In this document: in pieces, positions 27,668-36,645 of the stretch
How positions within the stretch are numbered: position 1 is the stretch's first letter
Layout: each line of letters begins with the position of its first letter
Assembly (NCBI RefSeq): GCF_018613655.1
Contig: NZ_JAGGPW010000004.1
Coordinates: forward strand, 958,627 to 1,022,626
Direction of reading: 5' to 3'
Source of the DNA: Planococcus sp. ISL-109
GTDB lineage: Bacteria; Bacillota; Bacilli; Bacillales_A; Planococcaceae
Length of the DNA stretch: 64,000 nt
The notes under the pieces: generated by a model
Seen by the model: only the letters and a program-made list of their open reading frames with translations
The model's database searches: none
What the model was told of the DNA's origin: nothing
Made by a program: the position numbers and the translations under genes

Positions 27668-29038
27668 CTAATCACCCTTTCTTTTCTTCAGCGCAAGCTT
27701 CGCAAGCAGTTTTTGCTTTTCTTGCTCCAGCTTTTCGCTCGGAATGCCTTGTACCGGCTCTTCCACTTCATCTTTTTTAAGGAACCATTCCGGCAACTTT
27801 TCTTCACGGATCGGTTTGCGCGCGGATGACGCCGCTTTTTTCGGTGCAGAGCCCGCTTCATTTTTCCACTTCATATACTGCCCGTGCTCTATGCGCGCAA
27901 AGTCCATCGCCTGCTTGGCCGTCGTCACGTTTTTGCGCAGCCAGTGGGAAGCAATTTTTTCTACGTACGCTTTCGTCAATTTCATATCTGTCCGCAGCAA
28001 CACGTATTGCAGCAGCACATTGACGACGGCCGGCTCCATGCCGTGCTGGGTGACCAACTGATTGGCCAATTGCACATCGGCCGGAAGCGGTTCTTTGCCC
28101 CCTGCAATATCTCGCAGCACTTGAATGGGTGAAGCCGACTCCAAATAAGCGACCAATTCATCTTCTTTTGTTGCCGGTGGCTGTGCTGAATCCTGCTTGT
28201 CGCCATCCGGCTCTATCTGCTTGATTTGTTCGAGTTTTGGCGCTGTCGTCGTGACGGTCATCTTGTAGTAATCAGAAGCCGCTCTTCGCAGCCCTTCCGC
28301 ATCGAGGCGGTAATCGTCTTCGATCGCGAGCAGCACGACCTTCTGCATTTCCATTGGACCGAAGCCGTATAAGAAAGCAAGTTTTCCAATCCATTTGCGG
28401 ATGGACGGGGTCAAGACGCGCTTTGGCACAAGCTGTTCAGACAAGCCTTGACGCAAGAGCGCAAAATCAAAGTCTTCGTCCATTTTGTAGTCGCCGTTTA
28501 TGCGGGACTCGAGCTCTTTGTCATCTGCAGGATATCCGCTTTTTGCATGGACAGGCTGAAAAATATCCGTGAATGTTCTCGACACTTCCTCGTAATTGGA
28601 CGCAACAGGCGTCTGGATGATGAAACGATCACGAACCCGCCGATATGCAGACTCACCGATTTTGCTGAAGAGGAACATCGACAACAGCGGGTCGGCAAAA
28701 AAGGTTTTAGGATTGAGCGGCGGACATAGCTCGTAAATGAACGAACGTTCTTCTTCATCTTTCCGGTATGTTTTCAATAAACCGATCGCTTCAAGTTGAA
28801 TGCGCGATTCGAATATCGTTTTGACCGGTGTGCCAAGCGTATTCATCAACGTGTAATGGGTCGAATCCTCTCCGCGCGCCTCACATTCCGCCCATAGCGT
28901 CAAATAAAGAGAGACGGCAGCTGAACCGATCATCGGCTGATACAACAGCGTCAGCAATTGGCGATCATAATTGGAGAACGGATACGGCATGCGGATCCGG
29001 TAAAGGTCGGCGGGCTGAAGTTCATTATATAAAGTCAT
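27668..29038 (-). CDS. dnaB: Replication initiation and membrane attachment protein DnaB
   Basis: A 456-residue DnaB of the Gram-positive type. It works with DnaD and DnaI to load the helicase at oriC and at stalled forks and is unrelated to the E. coli helicase of the same name. The N-terminal winged-helix region starts MTLYNELQPADLYRIRMPYPFSNYDRQ (given here only as a landmark of family-like sequence around residues 1-25). A C-terminal DDBH2 domain near residues 345-400 (QYMKWKNEAG at its end) is followed by a charged tail. It lies 12 bases downstream of nrdR. Confidence 0.93.
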   Translation of the reverse strand: MTLYNELQPADLYRIRMPYPFSNYDRQLLTLLYQPMIGSAAVSLYLTLWAECEARGEDSTHYTLMNTLGTPVKTIFESRIQLEAIGLLKTYRKDEEERSFIYELCPPLNPKTFFADPLLSMFLFSKIGESAYRRVRDRFIIQTPVASNYEEVSRTFTDIFQPVHAKSGYPADDKELESRINGDYKMDEDFDFALLRQGLSEQLVPKRVLTPSIRKWIGKLAFLYGFGPMEMQKVVLLAIEDDYRLDAEGLRRAASDYYKMTVTTTAPKLEQIKQIEPDGDKQDSAQPPATKEDELVAYLESASPIQVLRDIAGGKEPLPADVQLANQLVTQHGMEPAVVNVLLQYVLLRTDMKLTKAYVEKIASHWLRKNVTTAKQAMDFARIEHGQYMKWKNEAGSAPKKAASSARKPIREEKLPEWFLKKDEVEEPVQGIPSEKLEQEKQKLLAKLALKKRKGD

Positions 29039-29050
29039 GTTGTCACCGCC

Positions 29051-29527
29051 TTATTTGCTGTCGTTTTTCCCAGGATTGCGGTCAAGCAGTTCTTTCAGTT
29101 CGTCAATAAAGACCGTGATATCTTTAAACTGCCGGTAGACCGAGGCAAAGCGGACGTATGCGACTTCGTCAATATCCGCCAAACGGTTCATGACCAATTC
29201 GCCGACTTCTTCCGATTTCACTTCCGGATTGCCGCTTCTGCGCAATTCTTTTTCAATATCAAAGACAACACTTTCTAGAATATCCAGCGACACGGGACGC
29301 TTTTCACAAGCACGGATCAATCCGCGCAGCACTTTCTCCCGGCTGAACTCTTCCCGCGACCCGTCTTTTTTGACGACGATCAACGGCATTTCTTCTACTT
29401 TTTCAAATGTTGTGAAGCGGTATCCGCAAGCTTCGCATTCACGGCGCCGGCGGATCGATTTCATTTCATCTATTGGCCGCGAATCGACAACGCGGGTGCC
29501 GTTATGCTGGCAAGCTGGACATTTCAT
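29051..29527 (-). CDS. nrdR: Transcriptional repressor NrdR
   Basis: A 158-residue repressor of ribonucleotide reductase genes that senses ATP/dATP. The N-terminal zinc ribbon has [10 protein letters not shown] and [12 protein letters not shown], giving CxxC twice. The ATP-cone domain follows, with [21 protein letters not shown] chose the ATG at 29527; the earlier ATG at 29536 sits directly against the GGGGAG ribosome site and leaves no spacing. It heads the nrdR-dnaB-dnaI operon. Confidence 0.95.
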   Translation of the reverse strand: MKCPACQHNGTRVVDSRPIDEMKSIRRRRECEACGYRFTTFEKVEEMPLIVVKKDGSREEFSREKVLRGLIRACEKRPVSLDILESVVFDIEKELRRSGNPEVKSEEVGELVMNRLADIDEVAYVRFASVYRQFKDITVFIDELKELLDRNPGKNDSK

Positions 29528-29593
29528 GGCAGACATCTCCCCAAAAATTCTCTATCTAGTAGTAACAGTATAACAAAATTCTTGCCGGAACAT

Positions 29594-29623
29594 TAAAAAA
29601 AGCAGAGGATATTCTCCCCTGCT
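29594..29623 (-). terminator. Terminator after speD
   Basis: AGCAGGGGA and TCCTCTGCT (one G-U pair) form the stem on the minus strand, followed by seven T. Confidence 0.88.
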
Positions 29624-29647
29624 CGTGTTTTGCTTTATTGGTGTTAA

Positions 29648-30031
29648 TTATACGGTTAATGACACTTTTGTCATTCCGGCTGCAACCGGACCCATGCCAC
29701 GCGGTATTTCCGTTAATTCGCTTTGCTTTGAATCCAAAGCTTGTGCGATGTAATTGGCCGCAATCGTTGGATCGAGATCTCCGCAGGTGAATACATCCAC
29801 ACTTGCGTACCCGTGTTCCGGGAAGCTGTGAATGGTCAAATGCGATTCAGAAATGATCACTACGCCGCTGACACCTTGTGGTGCAAATTTATGAAAAGCG
29901 ACTTCGCGGATTTCCGCACCTGATTTGAGTGCTGCATCAACAAAAGTCTTTTCGATATATTCCATATCGTTCAATTTGTCAAAATCACACTGCCAAAGTT
30001 CTGCAATTACATGACGTCCCATAGTTTCCAT
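29648..30031 (-). CDS. speD: S-adenosylmethionine decarboxylase proenzyme
   Basis: A 127-residue class 1B AdoMet decarboxylase that makes the aminopropyl donor for spermidine. The proenzyme self-cleaves before Ser63 in [15 protein letters not shown], creating the pyruvoyl group. The catalytic cysteine is in [10 protein letters not shown]. Length and sequence closely follow the Bacillus enzyme. A long leader with its own promoter precedes it, so it is not simply cotranscribed with gapB as in B. subtilis. Confidence 0.97.
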   Translation of the reverse strand: METMGRHVIAELWQCDFDKLNDMEYIEKTFVDAALKSGAEIREVAFHKFAPQGVSGVVIISESHLTIHSFPEHGYASVDVFTCGDLDPTIAANYIAQALDSKQSELTEIPRGMGPVAAGMTKVSLTV

Positions 30032-30215
30032 GGTTCGTTTCCCCCTTTGATAACATTTTGGTTTTGCGCAAAATATTCAAAGTTGACTACCACGGGGGAA
30101 AGTTAGTCCAGAGAGGTCCTAACCCTTTAAGCAGTCAAAGAATAATAATATACGCTCCTAATTCCTTGCTCTACAAGTATATAGAATTGAGAAGTGGTAG
30201 CTATTTTTTGCTACG
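30032..30215 (-). other. Long untranslated leader of speD
   Basis: About 180 bases separate the predicted transcription start from the speD ATG. Small hairpins are visible (GTAGC/GCTAC, GGTTAG/CTAAC). A purine-rich GGGGGAAA ribosome site lies near the end, and CTTTCCCCC, which could pair with it, lies about 60 bases upstream. No gene or known RNA family was recognised. Confidence 0.4.
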
Positions 30216-30221
30216 ATTTAT

Positions 30222-30250
30222 AGTATATGATGAATGTTTCTGAATTGCAA
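30222..30250 (-). promoter_or_regulatory. Promoter of speD
   Basis: TTGCAA (30245-30250), 17 bases, TATACT (30222-30227) on the minus strand; it starts about 45 bases past the gapB terminator. Confidence 0.65.
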
Positions 30251-30294
30251 TAAATAAATGCTATACAATCCATTTTTTCTAATAAGACCTCATA

Positions 30295-30335
30295 AAAAAA
30301 ATCCGCTTTTCAATAAGAAGAAAAGCGGAATCTTT
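30295..30335 (-). terminator. Terminator after gapB
   Basis: TCCGCTTTTC and GAAAAGCGGA form a 10-bp stem on the minus strand, followed by eight T. It ends a few bases past the gapB stop codon region and separates gapB from speD. Confidence 0.92.
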
Positions 30336-30340
30336 TTTGC

Positions 30341-31360
30341 TTATTTGGAAGCGACAGCCATAGAATTCGCCACTTTTTTCATCAAGTCGACCACGCGTGC
30401 TGAATAGCCCCATTCGTTATCATACCAAGCGAGCACTTTCACTTTGCGGTCGCCCATTACCATGGTAGTCAAGCCATCCACGATTGCAGATTTCGGGTTT
30501 GTATTGAAGTCGACCGACACAAGCGGCTCCATTGTCAAATCCAAAATTCCAGCAAGCGCGCCTTCAGAAGCATCGATGAACGCTTGGTTCACTTCTTCCA
30601 CTGTTACGTCCTGTTGAACATCAACGACCAAATCGACTAAAGAAACATTAGGTGTCGGCACACGAAGCGCCAGGCCGTGCAATTTCCCTTTAAGTTCCGG
30701 AATCACCAATGACAAAGCTTTAGCGGCACCCGTAGAAGTTGGAATGATCGACTGTGCACAAGAACGCGCACGGCGCAGATCCTTATGAGGGTTGTCCAAA
30801 TTCTTTTGGTCGTTCGTATAAGCATGGACTGTCGTCATCAAACCGTTTTCGATTCCGAATGCGTCATTCAAAACTTTTGCGACAGGTGCGAGACAGTTTG
30901 TCGTGCAGCTGGCATTGGAGATGATGTCGTGTTTCTCGATATCCAATTTATCCTCATTGACACCCATAACGATTGTGACATCCTCATTTTTTCCCGGAGC
31001 TGTAAGTATGACCTTTTTTGCTCCTGCTTCTAGATGAAGAGCCGCTTTGTCGCGAGAGTTGAAATTCCCTGTTGCTTCAATGACAATATCAACGCCCATT
31101 TCTTTCCATGGGAGTTTCAACGGATCACGTTCACTAACCAATTGAATATGCTTACCGTTTACCACCAACGCATTTTCTTCCGCTTTCACTTCACCGGAGA
31201 ATGTGCCATGGTTTGTGTCATACTTAATCAAATGAGCGAGCGTTGCCGCCGGATAACTGGCATTGACCGCCACAATTGTTACATCATCCATCAAAACCGC
31301 CTGTCTGAAAACCATACGGCCAATGCGGCCAAACCCGTTAATTGCAATCGAAACTGTCAT
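30341..31360 (-). CDS. gapB: Glyceraldehyde-3-phosphate dehydrogenase, gluconeogenic GapB type
   Basis: A 339-residue GAPDH with catalytic Cys152 in SNASCTTNC. The cofactor loop reads [20 protein letters not shown], lacking the Asp-32 typical of glycolytic NAD enzymes and matching the NADP-preferring GapB of B. subtilis, which works in gluconeogenesis. The start MTVSIAING at 31360 has a GGAGG eight bases upstream; an upstream in-frame TTG overlaps that site. A CcpN-type operator covers its -10 box. Position beside speD and coaE also matches gapB. Confidence 0.93.
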   Translation of the reverse strand: MTVSIAINGFGRIGRMVFRQAVLMDDVTIVAVNASYPAATLAHLIKYDTNHGTFSGEVKAEENALVVNGKHIQLVSERDPLKLPWKEMGVDIVIEATGNFNSRDKAALHLEAGAKKVILTAPGKNEDVTIVMGVNEDKLDIEKHDIISNASCTTNCLAPVAKVLNDAFGIENGLMTTVHAYTNDQKNLDNPHKDLRRARSCAQSIIPTSTGAAKALSLVIPELKGKLHGLALRVPTPNVSLVDLVVDVQQDVTVEEVNQAFIDASEGALAGILDLTMEPLVSVDFNTNPKSAIVDGLTTMVMGDRKVKVLAWYDNEWGYSARVVDLMKKVANSMAVASK

Positions 31361-31413
31361 GTATTTGTCCTCCAATTAAATAAGTCATACTTATATTTTT
31401 CAATTCGATATAT

Positions 31414-31424
31414 AGTATAACACA
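31414..31424 (-). promoter_or_regulatory. CcpN-type operator over the gapB -10 box
   Basis: TGTGTTATACT on the minus strand fits the reported CcpN motif TRTGHYATAYW at every position. Its last six bases, TATACT, are the likely -10 hexamer; the -35 is weak. CcpN represses gapB during glycolytic growth in B. subtilis. Confidence 0.6.
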
Positions 31425-31470
31425 ATACCCTCTTTAGAGAACCTGAAAACTGAAGAAAGCACCTACTTTT

Positions 31471-32067
31471 TTATGCGTATGTCTGCCAATTGGCCAATAT
31501 GCGCATCAACTGGCGTTTAGTTTCTTCCACCGTGCCGTTATTGTCCAGCACCTCGTCCGCTCCCGCCTCTTTGACACTCATCGGCAATTGGGAGGCAATG
31601 CGTGCACGCGCTTCTTTTTCGGTGAAGTTATTGCGGTCGACAAGACGCCTTAATTGTTCCTGTTCCGTCACACTGACGACAAGGATTTTGTCGACCATAT
31701 GTTGCAGCTTGCTTTCAAATAACAAGGGGATGTCCATGACAACGGTTTTAAAGCCGGCATCCAAATAAGCTTGGCGCTGTTTAAGCATTTCAGCGCGAAT
31801 GGCCGGATGGATGATGTCATTCAATTTTTTGCGGCTTGCCGGATTGTTGAAGATGATTGCACCGACTTTTTCACGGTCCATCGATCCGTTTTCACGGATT
31901 ACTTCCGGACCGAAAGCCTCTTCGATTTTACGCAAAGTTTCCGAACGCGGCTCGACGACTTGTCTGGCGACGAGATCCGCATCAACGACCGGATACCCTA
32001 ACTCTTGGAGCATTTGCGAGACGGTGCTTTTACCGCTCGCAATGCTGCCGGTGAGTCCGATGATCAT
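31471..32067 (-). CDS. coaE: Dephospho-CoA kinase
   Basis: A 198-residue P-loop kinase that phosphorylates dephospho-CoA, the last step of coenzyme A synthesis. The Walker A motif GSIASGKST lies at residues 7-15, followed by VVDADLVARQVVEP, the substrate-binding lid region and VMDIPLLFES. It lies 9 bases downstream of mutM in the polA-mutM-coaE run. The ytaF gene found between these two in B. subtilis is absent. Confidence 0.96.
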   Translation of the reverse strand: MIIGLTGSIASGKSTVSQMLQELGYPVVDADLVARQVVEPRSETLRKIEEAFGPEVIRENGSMDREKVGAIIFNNPASRKKLNDIIHPAIRAEMLKQRQAYLDAGFKTVVMDIPLLFESKLQHMVDKILVVSVTEQEQLRRLVDRNNFTEKEARARIASQLPMSVKEAGADEVLDNNGTVEETKRQLMRILANWQTYA

Positions 32068-32076
32068 CGCTTCTCC

Positions 32077-32946
32077 TCATTTCTGGCAAGCGGGGCAATA
32101 CACAGATGCCCGGCTTGCGATTTTCACTGTTTTTGTCTCGGTTCCGCACACGGTGCATTGTTTTTTGCCGTACATGCCAAAGCGGTCTTGCATGCTCCCG
32201 GATTCGCCATTGATGTTGCGGTAATCCGAGATAGTGCTGCCGCCTGCTTCGATGCTTTCGAGCAAAATGGCGGCAATCGCTTCGAACAATTCAATTTTCC
32301 GCTTGCGGCTGATGCGGCTCGCTGCGCGTTTCGGATGGATTTTCATGCGGAACAGCACTTCTGTCGCATAAATATTGCCGCAGCCCGATATGACAGTACC
32401 GTCCATGATGACTTCCTTGATCGGCTTGTTGCAAAATCTTGGGCTCTCTGACTGCTGCAAAAACCATTCGGGCGCGTCTGCGTCAAAAGGCTCCGGCGCC
32501 ATTAACAGCAGCGGCGGAAAATCCGATTCAGTAGCAAGAACACGCATTTCACCAAAGCGCCGGATATCGGAAAATGCCAATAAATTGCCATCGTCTAAAG
32601 TCAGCACCACATGGACGTGACGCCTGAACTTGGCTTCCGGAATCGCCAGCAAGCTATCGACGAAAAACCAAGCCCCGGACATCCCCAAATGGTTCACCAG
32701 CAGGAATTCCTGTTCTTTTTTCAGCGTCATGTAAATATATTTACTGCGCCGCTCCACAGCGAGTATTTGCGCGCCTGACAGACGCTGTTCAAAATCATCC
32801 GGCTCAATGCGTTTTAAAATGGCTTCTTTGCCAGACTGCTTCGACTGGCGAATCGTATCGGACACATCGACAGAGACAATGCGTTTGCCGATTGATACGG
32901 GGCGGATTTGCCGGACCACCCCTTCAACTTCCGGAAGTTCCGGCAT
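32077..32946 (-). CDS. mutM: Formamidopyrimidine-DNA glycosylase
   Basis: A 289-residue Fpg/MutM that removes 8-oxoguanine and ring-opened purines and nicks the abasic site. The N-terminal catalytic proline and glutamate are in MPELPEVEGVV, the H2TH region is near residues 170-230, and the C-terminal zinc finger has CTVCG and CPACQK. It lies 13 bases downstream of polA, so repair synthesis and base excision genes are cotranscribed. Confidence 0.97.
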   Translation of the reverse strand: MPELPEVEGVVRQIRPVSIGKRIVSVDVSDTIRQSKQSGKEAILKRIEPDDFEQRLSGAQILAVERRSKYIYMTLKKEQEFLLVNHLGMSGAWFFVDSLLAIPEAKFRRHVHVVLTLDDGNLLAFSDIRRFGEMRVLATESDFPPLLLMAPEPFDADAPEWFLQQSESPRFCNKPIKEVIMDGTVISGCGNIYATEVLFRMKIHPKRAASRISRKRKIELFEAIAAILLESIEAGGSTISDYRNINGESGSMQDRFGMYGKKQCTVCGTETKTVKIASRASVYCPACQK

Positions 32947-32959
32947 CAGTCATTCCTCC

Positions 32960-35578
32960 TTATTTCGTATCGTACCAAGTGTCACCTGTCGCGATATCCA
33001 CTTTTAACGGAACATTGAGTTCCACCGCTGACTCCATGACCTCTGGCACCAATTCCATTAATCTCTCGAGTTCTTCGGGAGGTGCCTCGAAAATGAGCTC
33101 ATCGTGCACTTGCAGCAGCATCTTTGATTTCAAGCCTTCCCGCTCAAGAGCGGCATCCATTTCGATCATCGCTTGTTTGATGACATCGGCTGCACTTCCT
33201 TGAATCGGCGTGTTCATTGCCGTGCGTTCCGCGAAGCTGCGCAAATTGAAGTTCGAGCTGTTGATGTCCGGTAAATAACGGCGGCGGTTCATCAATGTCG
33301 TGACAAAACCGTCTTTTTTCGCCTGATCGACGATTGAGGACATATACCCTTGAACACCTGGGAAACTCGCCAAATATTTCTCGATAAAGTCGGCTGCTTC
33401 TTTCCGGGTGATGTTCAAGTTTTGTGACAACCCGTAATCGCTGATGCCATAGATGATGCCGAAGTTGACCGCTTTGGCGGCGCGGCGCATATCAGATGTC
33501 ACTTCCTCAAGAGAGACGTTGAACACATCGCTCGCCGTCTTCGTATGGATATCCATATCCGACTGAAACGCTTCGATCAAGTTTTCATCTTTCGACATAT
33601 GCGCCAGCACCCGTAGCTCGATTTGCGAATAATCGGCTGCGACCATAACCCATCCAGGTTCTGATGGAACAAAGGCTTTACGGATTTTGCGGCCTTCCTC
33701 GAGGCGCACCGGGATGTTCTGTAAGTTCGGGTTTGTCGAACTAAGGCGACCGGTCGTCGTCAATGCCTGCTGGAAACGCGTATGGATCTTGCCGTCTTCA
33801 TGGATTTCCTTGATTAAACCTTCAATATACGTCGACAGCAATTTTCCGAGCTGGCGGTACATGAGAATGTGATGGATGATCTCGTGCTTGCCTTCCAACT
33901 TTTCGAGCACATCCGCTGCCGTCGAGTAGCCGGTTTTCGTCTTTTTGATGGTCGGCAAACCGAGCTGCTCGAACAAAATGACGCCGAGCTGTTTCGGCGA
34001 ATTGATATTGAACTCTTGTCCGGCAAGTGCAAAAATCTCCTGCTCGATCATTCCGAGTTTGCGCTTCAACTCCACGCCCATCTCAGCCAATTGTTCGCGG
34101 TCCACTTTAACGCCGAGCGACTCCATCTGGCCAAGCACTTTTGCCAGTGGCAGCTCCAACTTATCGTATAGGTCAAACTGTTCGTTTTCTTCCAGTTTTT
34201 TGACTACGACTGGGCGGACATTAAAGATCGCTCTGGCTTTTCTCGCCATGTGCTCTTGCAAGATACTAGCTTCCGGCACTTTTTTCTTGGCCCCTTTGCC
34301 GTATACTTGCTCGTTTGTAGACACATCCGAATAGCCATACTCCCGGACGATATCCGCCAAGTCTGTATATTTTAACGACGGGTTGACGATATACGCTCCG
34401 AGCATTAAATCAAAGTCAACGCCGGCGATCTTGATGCCATTGCGCAAGAATGCCGCTGTCGCCGCTTTGGAATCGGACATGTATTTTTTCGTCGAATCGT
34501 TCTCCAGCCATTTTCTGAATGCTTCGGATTCCGCCACGACCTCCATCGGGATGACGTAGGTCGCTTTGTCGGAAGCGAGCGAGACGCCCAGCAACTCACA
34601 GCTATGGTAGTGCTCATCGTACAATTCCAGGTGGACCGCCATGTCGTCTTCTAGTACCCCTGCGTCGACTGTTTGGAGAACTTCAAAATGCAGCTCTTCT
34701 TTTTCCGTTTCTTCTGCCGTATAATCCAACTTTTCGAGCAACGATTTGAACGCCAACTCATTCCAAATGCGTACCAGTTCGTCGTGGTCAGGTCCAGCAT
34801 AGTCCAGCTCATCAATCGATACTTCCACTGGCGCCTGCCGCTCGATGGTGGCCAGCTTTTTCGAAAGGTGTGCAAGTTCTTCGCTTTCAACTAGCTTTTC
34901 CTTCATTTTGCCTTTTTGATCATCGATCGCCTCGTAAACGCCTTCTACGGAATGGTATTTCGCCAGCAATTTCAAGGCTGTTTTCTCTCCGACACCGGGA
35001 ACGCCTGGAATATTGTCGGAGGAATCGCCCATCAGCCCTTTCATGTCAATGATCTGAAGGGGCATCAATCCGTATTTCTCCTGAATATGCCCCACAGTAT
35101 ATTTTTCAATATCCGTGATGCCTTTGCGGGTAATATAAACAACCGTCGAATCGGAAGCGAGCTGTGTCAAATCCTTGTCGCCAGACACGACGACTACTTG
35201 ATCTCCGGCTTGTTCCGCTTGCAGACTGAGCGTGCCGATAATATCGTCCGCTTCGTAATTATCAAGTTCGTATTGTTTGATTTTGTATGCTGAAAGCAAC
35301 TTCCGCAAATACGGGAATTGCTCAGACAGTTCCGGCGGAGTCTTTTGTCTGCCGCCTTTATATTCTTTAAAAGTTTCGTTTCGGAATGTGGTTTTGCCGG
35401 CATCGAATGCCACCATCATATGTGTCGGCTTTTCTTCCTCCAATAGTTTTTGCAGCATCATTGTAAAGCCGTACACTGCGTTTGTATGGACACCGTTATC
35501 GTTGGTAAGTAGCGGCAGCGCGAAAAATGCGCGGTAAGCCAAGCTATTGCCATCGAGCAATAATATTTTCTTCGACAC
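32960..35578 (-). CDS. polA: DNA polymerase I
   Basis: An 872-residue family A polymerase with an N-terminal 5'-3' exonuclease (LLLDGNSLAYRAFFALP, SGDKDLTQLA, GVPGVGEKTALKLL). The middle domain lacks a convincing 3'-5' exonuclease motif set, as in other Bacillales, and the polymerase domain has VAADYSQIELRVLAHMSKD and LLQVHDELIFEAP. I chose the GTG at 35578 preceded by AAGGGG; the ATG six codons upstream overlaps that ribosome site. The hflKC terminator lies immediately upstream. Confidence 0.96.
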   Translation of the reverse strand: MSKKILLLDGNSLAYRAFFALPLLTNDNGVHTNAVYGFTMMLQKLLEEEKPTHMMVAFDAGKTTFRNETFKEYKGGRQKTPPELSEQFPYLRKLLSAYKIKQYELDNYEADDIIGTLSLQAEQAGDQVVVVSGDKDLTQLASDSTVVYITRKGITDIEKYTVGHIQEKYGLMPLQIIDMKGLMGDSSDNIPGVPGVGEKTALKLLAKYHSVEGVYEAIDDQKGKMKEKLVESEELAHLSKKLATIERQAPVEVSIDELDYAGPDHDELVRIWNELAFKSLLEKLDYTAEETEKEELHFEVLQTVDAGVLEDDMAVHLELYDEHYHSCELLGVSLASDKATYVIPMEVVAESEAFRKWLENDSTKKYMSDSKAATAAFLRNGIKIAGVDFDLMLGAYIVNPSLKYTDLADIVREYGYSDVSTNEQVYGKGAKKKVPEASILQEHMARKARAIFNVRPVVVKKLEENEQFDLYDKLELPLAKVLGQMESLGVKVDREQLAEMGVELKRKLGMIEQEIFALAGQEFNINSPKQLGVILFEQLGLPTIKKTKTGYSTAADVLEKLEGKHEIIHHILMYRQLGKLLSTYIEGLIKEIHEDGKIHTRFQQALTTTGRLSSTNPNLQNIPVRLEEGRKIRKAFVPSEPGWVMVAADYSQIELRVLAHMSKDENLIEAFQSDMDIHTKTASDVFNVSLEEVTSDMRRAAKAVNFGIIYGISDYGLSQNLNITRKEAADFIEKYLASFPGVQGYMSSIVDQAKKDGFVTTLMNRRRYLPDINSSNFNLRSFAERTAMNTPIQGSAADVIKQAMIEMDAALEREGLKSKMLLQVHDELIFEAPPEELERLMELVPEVMESAVELNVPLKVDIATGDTWYDTK

Positions 35579-35596
35579 AAAATTACCCCTTTCCAT

Positions 35597-35657
35597 AAAA
35601 AAAAGCCGTCATTCCCTTTATTTTACCACGCAGGCAAAAAGAAGAGAAATGACGGCT
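35597..35657 (-). terminator. Terminator after hflKC
   Basis: AGCCGTCATT and AATGACGGCT form a perfect 10-bp stem with a loop of about 34 bases on the minus strand, followed by a run of T. The loop is long, but position and T run support termination just before polA. Confidence 0.75.
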
Positions 35658-35664
35658 CTAACCA

Positions 35665-36645
35665 TTATTCAAGATTTCCGGATAACAGTCTTGCGTAAGG
35701 TGAATCAGATGGCATAATGATGACTGTATCTTCGCCGATCGTTTTCGAATACGACTCGAGTGAGCGATACAGCTCATAGAATTCAGGATCTTTCGAGAAT
35801 GATTCATTGTAAATCTGTGCCGCTTCCGCTTCCCCGTCCGCTTGTATCAAAGCTGCTTCTTTCCGGGCGGTTGCAATCAATTCCTGGGCTTCCCGGTCTG
35901 CTTGCGCTTCAATTTCAAGTTTACGTGCATCGCCTTGCGATAGGTAATCCTGAGCTGTCGAATCCCGCTCCGAAATCATCCGAGTGAATACGGCTTGTTC
36001 GTTTTCTGAAGGCAAGTCGGTCCGTTTCATCCGGACATCGACGACTTCAATTCCGTATTCGTCAGTTGAGAGCAGTTCATTAACCCGTTCTGTCACGGTG
36101 TCGTTCAAGCTACCGCGTGAGGAATTCTCGTCGTTGATGATTTCATCGTAATTCAGCTGGCCTAGTTCAGTCCGGACAACCGAATAAATGAATTCCTCCA
36201 TGCGCGATTCGGCATTGACGATTGTGCCTGCATTTGAAATCATGCTCAGTGGATTTGTCACACGCCAAACAGCATAATTATCGATCAGAATGCGTTTTTT
36301 GTCTTTTGTGTTGATTTCCGCTTCCGTAACATCATAAATCATCTGGTATTTCGGAATCGTCGTAATGCTCTGGATGAACGGGACCTTCATTTTGATTCCG
36401 GGATCTTCCTGGACTTTGACGACTTCCCCGAACTGGCGGACGATGCGGTATTCGTTTTCTTTCACGATATAGGTATTCGTCAGGACGATTAAAAGTGCGA
36501 CGAACAGAAGAGTGGAGATTACGATCTGTTTCCAGTATTTTCGGTAATCGATCGGATCTTTCGGCTCTCTTGGCTTTTTCGTGCGATTTCTATTTCCGAA
36601 TATATCCGTCGTATTGGAATTGCCGAATGGCTGTTTTGGATCCAT
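35665..36645 (-). CDS. hflC: HflC-type SPFH/prohibitin protein
   Basis: A 326-residue membrane protein with a charged cytoplasmic N-terminus rich in Lys/Arg/Pro, one membrane helix near residues 37-60 (IVISTLLFVALLIVLTNTYIV) and a large SPFH/band-7 domain followed by a coiled coil. In E. coli HflK and HflC form a cage around FtsH that limits its protease activity. The start codon overlaps the hflK stop by one base. A sigma-W promoter drives the pair. Confidence 0.9.
   Translation of the reverse strand: MDPKQPFGNSNTTDIFGNRNRTKKPREPKDPIDYRKYWKQIVISTLLFVALLIVLTNTYIVKENEYRIVRQFGEVVKVQEDPGIKMKVPFIQSITTIPKYQMIYDVTEAEINTKDKKRILIDNYAVWRVTNPLSMISNAGTIVNAESRMEEFIYSVVRTELGQLNYDEIINDENSSRGSLNDTVTERVNELLSTDEYGIEVVDVRMKRTDLPSENEQAVFTRMISERDSTAQDYLSQGDARKLEIEAQADREAQELIATARKEAALIQADGEAEAAQIYNESFSKDPEFYELYRSLESYSKTIGEDTVIIMPSDSPYARLLSGNLE

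Noticed and set aside
30058-30243. 61-residue plus-strand ORF between speD and gapB
   Set aside because: It runs antisense through the speD leader and promoter, without a ribosome site.
31400-31430. NrdR-box-like TATATAT sequence at the gapB promoter
   Set aside because: Only the AT-rich centre fits; no paired second box and no reason for NrdR to control gapB. The CcpN motif explains it better.
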